This document shows, piece after piece, positions 1-9,829 of a stretch of DNA of 64,000 nucleotides (its first letter is position 1; the number at the start of each line of letters is the position of its first letter). A model generated the notes under the pieces. The model did no database searches. It saw nothing but the letters and a program-made list of their open reading frames with translations, and was not told where the DNA came from. Source of the DNA: Ypsolopha sequella (Eukaryota; Arthropoda; Insecta; Lepidoptera; Ypsolophidae). Position numbers and translations under genes: made by a program. Location: NCBI GenBank assembly GCA_934047225.1, contig CAKOHE010000073.1:5001-69000 (forward strand), written 5' to 3'.

Positions 1-265
1 TATAATGTTGCACCGGTTTATCTGAACATCTACTCCCTGGTTCTATGACGTGGAACAAAACTCATACTACCTTACCATGGATCATACTATAGGCCTACCA
101 TAAGTAGCGAATTCGTGAAATATATATGAGAAATTGTACAGCGCCTCTAGCGGATTACTAGAGGAACAATACAAAATGTTTCACGTAGTCGCTAACGTAT
201 ATCGAGACCCAGACACATGGTAGACCTACTGAGTTACTTTCGTTATTTTATATTGCGATTAACTA

Positions 266-679
266 AATATACAAAGTGAATCTGTGAACATCGTCCAAAT
301 TCATACTTGAGCCTTGGTAAGTGATCACCATCATGAACTAATTGCGTTTTTTGTAAAATTCATAAAATGAAATTTCGACTCCCCTTAGCGATTCACTCAG
401 AACTGGAAGTGAATAAGGCCCACTTGCGCCAAGCTACTTAACCCAGGTTAACTAACTGTTAATGCTTTGTCCTTGTCACATCAAGCGATAGAAATAAGGA
501 CAATAGCATAAAAAGTTAGTTAACTTTGGTTATGTTGCTTGGCGCAAGTGGGGCTTACTATGGGAAGTCGAAATTTCATTATACGAATTTCACGAAAATT
601 GTTATTGATTCATGATGCTGATCACTTACCAAGCATCCAGTATGAATTTGGACGATGATCAAAAAGTCACCTTGTATAT
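266..679. mobile_element. MITE family A, copy 1 (interrupted by MITE B)
   Basis: The two ends are long inverted repeats. The right end reads out through GACGATGATC and AAAAAGTCACCTTGTATA; the left end is its diverged mirror image starting TATACAAAGTGA. The same element occurs uninterrupted at 27539-27811 and as decayed copies at 28944-29195, 62262-62450 and 63038-63370. TA-flanked ends suggest a Tc1/mariner-type non-autonomous element; that class is inferred. It carries no ORF of its own. Confidence 0.8.
416..555. mobile_element. MITE family B nested in MITE A
   Basis: A 140-bp inverted-repeat element begins AGGCCCACTTGCGCCAAGC and ends with the near complement GCTTGGCGCAAGTGGGGCT. TA flanks both sides (414-415 and 556-557). 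Removing it and one TA rejoins the two halves of MITE A in register with the uninterrupted copy at 27539-27811. This is a foldback with a TA target duplication, probably Tc1/mariner-derived. Confidence 0.8.
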
Positions 680-1088
680 TTGCAGAAACTAAGAACAGGT
701 CTAGGTTCGCGTTGCACCAAAATCTTAAATCTAGATTTAGTTGCGAGGTGTGTTTATGGACTGCCAATAAATATTAAATTTACAAATTGAACTCAACTTT
801 TGCGCTAAATAAATATTTAAATATTGGTGCAAGCCGCTTTTTGTATTTAAAACTCTATAGGGGAGTGAAATAGTTTTTTTACGATATTTCTAAAGTATTC
901 CATCAAAGATAAATGATAACTAAAAATAATGTATTGTAGCCCCTCACTGATATTTTGTATACTGGAACTCGGAATATTAATCAAAGAACTGTTATTTGTT
1001 ATTAAATTGTTATTCCAAAACAAAAATATTATAATTTTATAATACTAACTCGGATCGAGTTGTTACAAGATGTGTATGTAGTACATAT
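680..1088. other. AT-rich sequence, no gene seen
   Basis: AT-rich non-coding DNA. The short minus-strand ORF at 579-767 overlaps the end of MITE A and resembles no family. No RNA gene or strong signal is visible. Confidence 0.6.
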
Positions 1089-1391
1089 TATAGCATTATA
1101 TTTAAAATTTGTTAGCTACCAGAGAATCACGAGTGTAATTTTTATTATTTGGTTGAACTGGCATAAATTTGGACTGCCACCAGGCAAGCCTGGTGGCAGT
1201 CCAAAAAAAAAGGATAAATCAGGATAAAGATACTATATAATTTTATGGGTAAATTAAAAATAACAATCCTGATGTAAAAAAGGTACAAGGCTTGCCTGGT
1301 GGCCGTCCAAATTTATGCCAGTTCAACCAAATAGCAAAAATTACACTCGTGATTCTCTAGTAGCTAACAAATTTTAAATATAATGCTATAA
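1089..1391. repeat. Foldback element with nested palindrome
   Basis: Arms of about 100 bp (1089-1190 and 1289-1391) are inverted copies that could fold into a long hairpin. The inner end of the left arm is itself a perfect palindrome: 15-nt arms 1171-1185 and 1188-1202 around AA. The outer flanks also share a short direct repeat beginning ACAAGATGTG (1067 and 1436). No coding capacity; probably a foldback MITE. Confidence 0.8.
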
Positions 1392-1393
1392 AA

Positions 1394-1414
1394 TGGCGCC
1401 CGAACAGGGACTTG
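1394..1414 (-). other. tRNA-Lys 3'-end complement with flanking 14-bp duplication
   Basis: Reading + strand, 1394-1411 is TGGCGCCCGAACAGGGAC, the complement of the 3' end of eukaryotic tRNA-Lys(UUU) including the post-transcriptional CCA; this is the classical retroviral/retrotransposon primer-binding site. The match runs on through CTTG. It is flanked by an exact 14-bp direct repeat ATAATGCTATAAAA (1380-1393 and 1415-1428). It could be a tiny retroposed tRNA fragment or a primer-binding-site relic. Confidence 0.6.
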
Positions 1415-1461
1415 ATAATGCTATAAAATGTAGAACAAGATGTGAATGTAGTATATATAAG

Positions 1462-2077
1462 TGATAATGATAATGATAATCCGGGTTTCATGAAATACTG
1501 CATTTTGTTATGTACCTAAACCTAACAATAGTTAGTGTAATTTAATTAATAAATCGATTTTGTGATAATTTACTTTTTTTTCTGCTCTCAAAATCTAGAA
1601 AGCAATATCTTAATATATATAAGCTTGTATATTTTTCATCCGATTACGAATTCCTAGAATAAGAAGTACCTACCTTATCCAGTAGAATGATTGATTCTCA
1701 ATAGAAATTGATTTACAATCGTGCCTTCTGCCATTTAGGTCAAAGTTGGACCCGTCAAAGTTAACTTACAATAATACTGAAAAAGTAAAACTGTTTTCGA
1801 ACACTGTAGGTAACTGATACCTTTGAGGACCTTACAGTATCATCTAACCCTGATACTTACAAAGGAAATTTCAGTGCTAGTATTAACTACTAAGTTTCTA
1901 ACTACTAAACTATTAAGTTTCTATATTAGTAAACATAAGGTAATGTTGCCAGATCAGTATAGAAGAGGGGTGGCTGATATAAAATCTCCTTTGTTAAAGA
2001 AAGTTTTAAAAATGTTACTGGCCACTATATTCTCGTATTCTTGTTTTATTCCTTTTTTAAGAATCATGACACTCATT
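1462..2077. other. AT-rich sequence, no supported gene
   Basis: AT-rich. An 88-codon ORF at 1823-2089 (+) runs into the following inverted repeat, has no recognisable domain and looks fortuitous. Confidence 0.5.
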
Positions 2078-2772
2078 TGTGTCGTCTAATTTCAAACGCC
2101 GTCAGATCTACAGAAGAAAAAAAATAAATTTTTAGTCTATGGGCACAGCAATTTTGAGCTCTATGTTCTCATAAATCGATTTCCTACCAAACTCCTTTAA
2201 ATCCTGTGAAAATACGGTACAAAAACTGCATTCAGTTTCAAACTCCGCTACATCCACGATAGTTGTAATTTGCCGCCATATCCAGACCGACCAATCAGAG
2301 AAGAGATTTCAACCCCAAACTGTCATGGCGATTATTGGCGACGCATAGATTTAAATTTAAGTAACAAAATCAACATTATATCATTGCAGTATAGAAACGC
2401 AGAAAGAAAAGTAAATCTGGATGTGAGGAGCTCTGAACCGGGATATGAATATAAATCGCCAAGTGTTCAAACATAGAAATTTATATCTGTCATAGTTTCA
2501 GTAACAAAATCCGCTACATCCTAACTGTGATTCTCAAAACCCACCATATCCAGACCGAATCCAAAACTTACTATCAAAATCCGCCAAATCCTATTTTTAG
2601 ATACATAAATATGTAGTTTTCTCGACTTTAATGCCGTAAGTTCGCAAATTTTGTGGCATATTTTTATTATCAAAATATTTATTTAATTTTATTTCCTATA
2701 ACACTGTTAAATAACTAATACCAAAAGAAAACGCCTCTACTGGATTTAGGGCGTTTGAAATTAGACGACACA
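2078..2772. mobile_element. Non-autonomous element with 23-bp inverted ends
   Basis: The ends 2078-2100 and 2750-2772 are exact inverted repeats; the right one starts GGCGTTTGAAATTAGACGAC. The 700-bp interior is AT-rich and repeats phrases like CCATATCCAGACCGA and ATCCGC(T/C)A(C/A)ATCCTA. A 68-codon ORF inside (2270-2476) resembles nothing. No clear target duplication was found, so the class is open. Confidence 0.6.
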
Positions 2773-2773
2773 T

Positions 2774-3415
2774 TTGTTTCTACAAGTTCAAATTATAATG
2801 TTTGGGGATTCATGGCCTTCCGAATTTGTAATAAAGTTTTGGTCAAAGCAGTTTAAACAAGACCGTGTGAGCTTAGAAGACGATCCCCGCAGTGGAAAGC
2901 CCATTTCTGCAGTTACCGCAGACAATGTGGAAAAAGTGAAGAAACTGATCCTTGCCGGTCAGCGAATTAAGCAGTGGGAAATAGCTAGAGATGTTGGCAT
3001 TAGCTAGGAACGAGTTCATGACATAATTCATGAACATTTGGGGATGTCCAAGGTGAGCGCGCGTTGGGTGCCTAAATGTTGACCCCGTTTGATAAGCAAA
3101 GGCGTGTGGAATGTAGTCAGTGATTCTTAGACTTGGTAAAGGATAGAAGGGAGGAAGAAACTACCTTGCGAATAGAAAGCAAGCAAGAGTCTATGCAATG
3201 GAAATTTAAAGGGGAAAAGCCACCAAAGAAGTTTAAGGTCCGGCCGTTAGCAGGCAAACTAATGGCAACCGTTTTTTGAGATGTCAAGGGGATTCTTATG
3301 ATAGATTATATGACCAAAAAGACGACGATGATTGCTGAACTATGCAAATTTACTTGACCAGCTTCGTGAAAAAATTAAAGATAAAAGGAGGGGCAAACTT
3401 AGAAAAGGCGTTTTG
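2774..3415 (+). pseudogene. mariner transposase pseudogene
   Basis: The N-terminal helix-turn-helix region of a mariner/SETMAR-type transposase is readable from 2774 (VSLEDDPRSGKP, then VEKVKKLILAGQRI). A stop at 3005-3007 ends the first segment. Further pieces follow in shifted frames: HDIIHEHLGMSKVSARWV near 3020, then an ESKQESMQWKFKGE segment near 3175, a KLMATVFWDVKG segment near 3258 and LDQLREKIKDKRRGKL near 3355. These are in mariner order. The catalytic C-terminal part is missing and the 55-bp minisatellite starts immediately after. The element is dead; the subfamily was not resolved. Confidence 0.85.
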
Positions 3416-3423
3416 AGTTTCGC

Positions 3424-4778
3424 AGATCAGTCGCTCGTCCTATTCTGAGAGTGTGGCTACAGGCAGTTGCGTAGCATCAGATCAGTCGCTCGTCCTGTTC
3501 CGAGAGTGTGGTTACAGGCAGTTGCGTAGCATCAGATCAGTCGCTCGTCCTGTTCCGAGAGTGTGGTTACAGGCAGTTGCGTAGCATCAGATCAGTCGCT
3601 CGTCCTGTTCCGAGAGTGTGGCTACAGGCAGTTGCGTAGCATCAGATCAGTCGCTCGTCCTGTTCCGAGAGTGTGGTTACAGGCAGTTGCGTAGCATCAG
3701 ATCAGTCGCTCGTCCTGTTCTGAGAGTGTGGCTACAGGCAGTTGCGTAGCATCAGATCAGTCGCTCGTCCTGTTCCGAGAGTGTGGTTACAGGCAGTTGC
3801 GTAGCATCAGATCAGTCGCTCGTCCTGTTCCGAGAGTGTGGTTACAGGCAGTTGCGTAGCATCAGATCAGTCGCTCGTCCTGTTCTGAGAGTGTGGTTAC
3901 AGGCAGTTGCGTAGCATCAGATCAGTCGCTCGTCCTGTTCCGAGAGTGTGGTTACAGGCAGTTGCGTAGCATCAGATCAGTCGCTCGTCCTGTTCTGAGA
4001 GTGTGGTTACAGGCAGTTGCGTAGCATCAGATCAGTCGCTCGTCCTGTTCCGAGAGTGTGGTTACAGGCAGTTGCGTAGCATCAGATCAGTAGCTCGTCC
4101 TGTTCTGAGAGTGTGGTTACAGGCAGTTGCGTAGCATCAGATCAGTAGCTCGTCCTGTTCTGAGAGTGTGGTTACAGGCAGTTGCGTAGCATCAGATCAG
4201 TCGCTCGTCCTGTTCTGAGAGTGTGGTTACAGGCAGTTGCGTAGCATCAGATCAGTCGCTCGTCCTGTTCCGAGAGTGTGGTTACAGGCAGTTGCGTAGC
4301 ATCAGATCAGTCGCTCGTCCTGTTCCGAGAGTGTTGTTACAGGCAGTTGCGTAGCATCGGATCAGTCGCTCGTCCTGTTCTGAGAGTGTGGTTACAGGCA
4401 GTTGCGTAGCATCAGATCAGTCGCTCGTCCTGTTCTGAGAGTGTGGTTACAGGCAGTAGCGTAGCATCAGATCAGTCGCTCGTCCTGTTCTGAGAGTGTG
4501 GCTACAGGCAGTTGCGTAGCATCAGATCAGTCGCTCGTCCTGTTCTGAGAGTGTGGCTACAGGCAGTTGCGTAGCATGAGATCAGTTGCTCGTCCTGTTC
4601 TGAGAGTGTGGCTACAGGCAGTTGCGTAGCATCAGATCAGTCGCTCGTCCTGTTCTGAGAGTGTGGCTATAGGCAGTTGCGTAGCATCAGATCAGTCGCT
4701 CGTCCTGTTCTGAGAGTGTGGCTACAGGCAGTTGCGTAGCATCAGATCAGTCGCTCGTCCTGTTCTGAGAGTGTGGTT
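3424..4778. repeat. 55-bp minisatellite, about 24.6 copies
   Basis: A unit beginning AGATCAGTCGCTCGTCCTGT recurs every 55 bp from 3424 to 4744 (24 full units plus a partial). Copies differ at a few sites, e.g. TGTTCCGAG/TGTTCTGAG and GTGGTTAC/GTGGCTAC, and the variants alternate irregularly, as expected from unequal exchange. There are no spacers. It abuts the mariner remnant. Confidence 0.97.
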
Positions 4779-5037
4779 CGTGAAAAATTACATCTCTAAG
4801 AATGTATGATTTTAAAATAGTGTCAAAGATGGATAACAAAATAAATATTATTCTGAATAAAGAAATGCAAGTTTCATGAATCGTGATGTAGGTACCTTGA
4901 AAACGTATCGTATAAAAAGTCCAGATAAGTGTACGTTTATTTTAAATTGAAAAATGAAATACACATGATAAATACTTATGTATTTTTTCAGAAAAATTAT
5001 TTTCTTGCGTTCAGTGTAAACTTTCAGTTTAAAATAT

Positions 5038-5090
5038 ATTTAAATCTAATCTAAGTTGGTGAACTTCACCAACTTAGATTAGATTTAAAT
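5038..5090. repeat. Perfect 26-bp-arm palindrome
   Basis: 5038-5063 and 5065-5090 are exact inverted copies around one C at 5064, with the centre TTGGTGAACTTCACCAA. No ORF. It would extrude as a cruciform or fold as a near loop-less hairpin. Confidence 0.95.
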
Positions 5091-5460
5091 TCAGGTTCTT
5101 CAGGTGGTAGAGCTGATGCTGGGCTCGACTGTGGAGGTATCACTATCTTACTTGGAGACCCCCTCGAAGTTATTCGGGGGAGAGTAAGAGCAAAAAACTC
5201 ACAGGCAAAAAACCAAGAGGCCCACCACGCCTGGGACCGATGGATAGCCGTATATCCATCCCTAATAGCCGGGCCTTATATGGAACAGACTGGTGACGGG
5301 CAGTGGCGTCACTGGTGCGAGGGTTCCGGCACCGCGCTTACCAACCCGCCTGCCCAGCGTGTGTGAGTATGGGAAATTCTTCCAGGATGACCGCCGGGAG
5401 TGGCAAAGTCCTGGAAAGGCTTATGTCCAGTAGTGGACGAACTAGGCTGATGGATGGATG
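5091..5460 (+). mobile_element. LINE 3' end, RTE-like (5'-truncated)
   Basis: The segment ends with a CTTATGTCCAGTAGTGGACG stretch followed by TAGGCTGATGGATGGATG, a version of the 3'-UTR phrase (cctatgcccagcagtgggacg... ggctgatgatg) that ends many lepidopteran RTE-type LINEs. Upstream it is GC-richer than its surroundings but has no long ORF. Family call is from memory of the motif. Confidence 0.6.
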
Positions 5461-5799
5461 TTCACTGTTTTGATTTATAAATTGACCGCAAATAATTAAA
5501 CGTAAAAGAAATGTTGGGTCAGGTGGAATATTAATGTGCCAATCGCAGGCTCGTATCACGGTGTTGGGTGTCGTTCGAAAAGTCACTGTTTCATGAATGG
5601 CAAGGATACAAGTCTGAATCCAGTCTGACAGATACTTCGCTGTTATTCTGAGAAATCATACTTAAAAGAAATCATAAAAAAATCTTATAAATGAGCAGTA
5701 CCTACTTACTAAAGATGCATAAATGTATAATAAAAATAACGATATAAATATATACATATTTTATTAATGTATAAAACTCTTACATGAGTAATAAATATC
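5461..5799. other. Short AT-rich stretch, no gene seen
   Basis: No coding or RNA feature is recognisable between the two LINE pieces. Confidence 0.5.
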
Positions 5800-7561
5800 C
5801 TTGAGCACATTGCTCACGAGCGACTTGCTGATTTCCTATCCCATAACCATTTCCTTAATCCGTATCAGTCTGGGTTTCGTCCAGGCCATAGCACTGCAAC
5901 AGTTCTTGTAAATGTGACAGATGATATAAGGTTAAACATAGAGCAGAAGAATCTCACCGTCCTAGCGCTCCTAGACTTTAGCAATGCTGTCAACACTGTG
6001 ACAGATGATATAAGGTTAAACATAGAGCAGAAGAATCTCACCGTCCTAGCGCTCCTAGACTTTAGCAATGCTGTCAACACTGTCGACTTCGACATACTTT
6101 AGCAATGCTGTCAACACTGTCGACTTCGACATACTTTAGCAATGCTGTCAACACTGTCGACTTCGACATACTTTAGCAATGCTGTCAACACTGTCGACTT
6201 CGACATACTTTAGCAATGCTGTCAACACTGTCGACTTCGACATACTTTAGCAATGCTGTCAACACTGTCGACTTCGACATACTTTAGCAATGCTGTCAAC
6301 ACTGTCGACTTCGACATACTTTAGCAATGCTGTCAACACTGTCGACTTCGACATACTTTAGCAATGCTGTCAACACTGTCGACTTCGACATACTTTAGCA
6401 ATGCTGTCAACACTGTCGACTTCGACATACTTTAGCAATGCTGTCAACACTGTCGACTTCGACATACTTTAGCAATGCTGTCAACACTGTCGACTTCGAC
6501 ATACTTTAGCAATGCTGTCAACACTGTCGACTTCGACATACTTTAGCAATGCTGTCAACACTGTCGACTTCGACATACTTTAGCAATGCTGTCAACACTG
6601 TCGACTTCGACATACTTTAGCAATGCTGTCAACACTGTCGACTTCGACATACTTTAGCAATGCTGTCAACACTGTCGACTTCGACATACTTTAGCAATGC
6701 TGTCAACACTGTCGACTTCGACATACTTTAGCAATGCTGTCAACACTGTCGACTTCGACATACTTTAGCAATGCTGTCAACACTGTCGACTTCGACATAC
6801 TTTAGCAATGCTGTCAACACTGTCGACTTCGACATACTTTAGCAATGCTGTCAACACTGTCGACTTCGACATACTTTAGCAATGCTGTCAACACTGTCGA
6901 CTTCGACATACTTTAGCAATGCTGTCAACACTGTCGACTTCGACATACTTTAGCAATGCTGTCAACACTGTCGACTTCGACATACTTTAGCAATGCTGTC
7001 AACACTGTCGACTTCGACATACTTTAGCAATGCTGTCAACACTGTCGACTTCGACATACTTTAGCAATGCTGTCAACACTGTCGACTTCGACATACTTTA
7101 GCAATGCTGTCAACACTGTCGACTTCGACATACTTTAGCAATGCTGTCAACACTGTCGACTTCGACATACTTTAGCAATGCTGTCAACACTGTCGACTTC
7201 GACATACTTTAGCAATGCTGTCAACACTGTCGACTTCGACATACTTTAGCAATGCTGTCAACACTGTCGACTTCGACATACTTTAGCAATGCTGTCAACA
7301 CTGTCGACTTCGACATACTTTAGCAATGCTGTCAACACTGTCGACTTCGACATACTTTAGCAATGCTGTCAACACTGTCGACTTCGACATACTTTAGCAA
7401 TGCTGTCAACACTGTCGACTTCGACATACTTTTTGGCATGCTGAGATTTCTCAGTGTTTCTCTAGAGGCAGTATCATGGTTCGATTCCTATCTTCGCGGC
7501 AGACAGCAGAATCGTTAACTCCAAATCTGATTTGTGTAATCTTACTGCCGGCGTTCCACAA
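5800..7561 (+). pseudogene. LINE reverse transcriptase fragment split by its own minisatellite
   Basis: Before the array, 5800-6094 encodes a non-LTR reverse transcriptase segment: YQSGFRPGHSTA (typical QxGFRPGHST motif), then VTDDIRLN and LLALLDFSNAV-like sequence ending VDFDIL. After the array, 7430-7561 resumes in the same domain with LRFLSVSLEAVSWFDSYL and then LTAGVPQG, the usual GVPQG motif. An in-frame 84-bp tandem duplication (5915-5998 and 5999-6082) doubles 28 residues before the array. The family is Jockey/CR1-like by motif. The fragment has no start, no YxDD box and is inactive. Confidence 0.85.
6061..7432. repeat. 37-bp minisatellite, 37 near-identical copies
   Basis: The unit starting TTTAGCAATGCTGTCAACAC recurs every 37 bp from 6061 to 7393 (36 exact steps, 37 units), and I see no substitution among units. 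The unit is the reverse-transcriptase coding stretch for FSNAVNTVDFDIL, bounded by ACTTT on both sides, so it most likely grew by slippage between these short direct repeats. Confidence 0.97.
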
Positions 7562-8149
7562 GGTCGCCACACACACATGGCCACCACCTACATAAGACAC
7601 ACACATACACATGGCCACCACCTAAATCTAAGTCTTTCCCTTCTGGTCTAGCGTTATGTCCATTGTTGTTCACTTCTGATAATACCTCTACTGACAATAT
7701 TATAATGTCATCCTGACAGGATTAGATGTTATTATTCTTCTAGCGGTCGAAGCACAAACATATTTTATTACGGTGCTGTTCAAAATTCAGGTTAAAACAA
7801 TAGCAGACAATCAGCTTGTGAATTCATTGGCGTAAATCTCAGAACAATTACACATCAATACATGGTTTTTAATCAACCAACACAACTTATTTGAATCGTG
7901 CTTAATTTAAAACTAACAGCTGCACATCTTGAAATTGAAAACCAACTTCCTCTATTCTATAAATAGGACAGCTCAATCCCAACAATCCCACAGCACCACC
8001 GCCATTCCACTCGAGATTTTTGCGAACTATCAATTTAATTGGGCCGTCCCGAGGCGCCTCTTTACCGAGCTTAACTTTTCGATTTACATTCAAAACGGCC
8101 TTTTAAAAGAACTCAATCTGCGGACCTAAGCCCTCGACTTTCTCAATGT
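7562..8149. other. No supported gene; small CA-rich duplication at start
   Basis: 7562-7630 holds a short duplicated phrase (ACACATGGCCACCACCTA twice). The rest is unremarkable. Opposed ORFs at 7902-8129 on the two strands are shadows of each other and neither resembles a protein family. Confidence 0.5.
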
Positions 8150-8528
8150 GTACTTTAAAAATCAGTCAACTATAAACTTCGTTCTCGTCTCCTATTGGTG
8201 GATCTCGCGAGGGGCGGAGCTTAAAGCTCCGCCTGGAGTTATTGCGCATGCTAAGCGGGTTTTAAAGCGCATTTAAGCGGTGTTTTGGGCCAAAACCGCA
8301 GGAAAATGTATGTACTGACATTTAGGGGCGTTGCTAAATGGAAAGTTATTATCACGACTGAGCAGCGATTTCCGCGGAGCGTGACGAGTCGAGACGCGGG
8401 GACGAGGGAAACTGTTGTTTCTGATAGTTATTTTGAAAAAAAGTATCAGTACGGGAATTCCTTGAGGAGTTATTTAGGTGTAAGTGTATTTGATATGAAC
8501 TGGGGCGTGGAGTGAGATGGACTGAAGG
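8150..8528 (+). promoter_or_regulatory. Candidate CpG-rich promoter and 5' UTR
   Basis: This island is much richer in CpG than the surrounding DNA. It contains an inverted CCAAT box (CTATTGG, 8193), a GC box in a palindrome (GGCGGAGCTT and AAGCTCCGCC around A, 8213-8233), an NRF1-like TGCGCATGC (about 8244) and a GCGGTGTTTTGG hairpin (8277). It lies directly before an ATG with A at -3 and a good splice donor 76 nt later. There is no TATA box. Promoter function is inference. Confidence 0.4.
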
Positions 8529-8604
8529 ATGCAGGACAGCCACAAGTCTTTCCTGATCAAGGACCTACTGGGAGATGTACTGCGGCCAGGAGTTGTAGTT
8601 CCAG
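8529..8604 (+). CDS. Candidate first coding exon with eh1-like motif (partial gene)
   Basis: From ATG at 8529 the frame reads MQDSHKSFLIKDLLGDVLRP, then five more residues, and meets a consensus donor CAG|GTAAGG at 8604/8605, so the exon ends in phase 1. The segment KSFLIKDLLGD fits the eh1 pattern (F-x-I-x-x-[IL]-L) that binds Groucho co-repressors near the N terminus of many homeodomain proteins. The upstream island fits a promoter. No homeodomain or other exon was recognised downstream, so any rest of the gene would lie beyond a long repeat-filled intron or outside the window. It is too short to assign to a family, and could be a chance ORF. Confidence 0.4.
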
Positions 8605-9252
8605 GTAAGGGCTTTAGGTACTTTGCAAAATTTAATTAATCGGACACTCAGCGACGGCAACTGAATTGACTCGCAAAGGGTTTTTTTGACTAGAGTGTCT
8701 AACATTGGACCGTGGTCCGTGAGAACTTGCAGAACTGCGAAAAAAGATCTATAGGTACATCAACGATTTTTTTCAAAAGTTAGGGAGCTGCCGAGCAACA
8801 TTTCTAAATCATTTGCTCATATTAAGTTCAGATCAATACAAATCAATTTGGGCAGTCACTGAGGGGGTCCTACGTCGCTGCGTTTTAGCGCTACACCACT
8901 TCAAATTTGAAAAATGTACATTTGTAAACACCATGTATAAAACTCATGGTTTTGGTAGCGTCCATTCGATTCATTATGACTCCCTGAGAACGAAAAGAAT
9001 TTCAGTTTAAATAAATAAAAATAAATTGTACTGCTCAATTCAGTGAGCAAATGATCTGCCAAATTTATTTCGTATTCATAATGAATCGAATGAATCGAAT
9101 GGACGCTATTAAAACAATGAGAAAATGACTTATTAGAGCTTTTTTTAACATTTTTACATCTACGTTGCGTCATATCATAACGCAACCCAGAGCTCTGGAT
9201 GTTTGCTTCATGGATTTTCTTCGTTTTCAGAATGATTTTAAGGCGATATGCA
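8605..9252. other. Possible intron; contains an inverted repeat
   Basis: No coding feature is supported. AGCGTCCATTCGATTCATTA (8957) and its complement with an internal duplication near 9077-9108 form a stem of about 22 bp with a loop of about 100 nt. The short ORFs on both strands here follow from that repeat. Confidence 0.5.
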
Positions 9253-9664
9253 AAAGTTTTAGTGTCCCTTTTACTCCATATGCGAGAAAATCCTCAGTGC
9301 AAGAGGGACGGATTCGAGGAAAAGTAGCAAAAAGTCGGTTTTTTATTAATATAAAATATACTAAAGTTGCTATCAAAATTTCGTTTAACCAGGTTCGAGA
9401 TACTGTTACAATCCATCTAATAAAATATAATTGCAGTCCATAATGTCATTCCAAATTGTCAAACCAGGAGAATTAGTGTCGAAAAAGACTTCATTTCAAT
9501 AAATATTTCTATCGAGCCGAATTTCTCCAATCGCGTTTCTGTTCTAACAGATCCCTACAAAAAGAATCTAAAAATAATGTACTTGTTTATCAAAATAATT
9601 CATTATTTACTGAAGTAGATATGCACGTTCTAAAAGTGTAGATTTTTTTCCGTAGCGCCTTAAC
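9253..9664. repeat. Dispersed repeat C, copy 1
   Basis: Collinear with 29903-30258 over nearly its full length, starting AAGTTTTAGTGTCCC and ending CCGTAGC(G/A)CCTTAA. It shares long blocks such as ATTTCTATCGAGCCGAATTT. No ORF, no clear terminal repeats. Type unknown. Confidence 0.85.
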
Positions 9665-9829
9665 CATCAGCCCCAGAGGCAGACGATTACAAATTATTTA
9701 GAATCTTTTTACGTAGCGACGACGTAGGCCCTTAAAGTGACTGGATCAAATCTATACGTTTTGAAATAAGAGCAAATCAGATCGAAGAATTTGATAAAAT
9801 CCCCTGTCTTCAAAAGAGAATGCGGCCGC

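Noticed and set aside
1823..2089. 88-codon protein gene
   Set aside because: No domain, poor composition, and the ORF runs into an inverted repeat of a transposable element.
3424..4778. CRISPR-like regular array
   Set aside because: Units are directly abutting with no unique spacers, in eukaryotic DNA; it is a tandem minisatellite. The same holds for the 37-, 18- and 43-bp arrays.
8957..9108. microRNA precursor
   Set aside because: The loop of about 100 nt and an internal duplication in one arm do not fit a miRNA hairpin.
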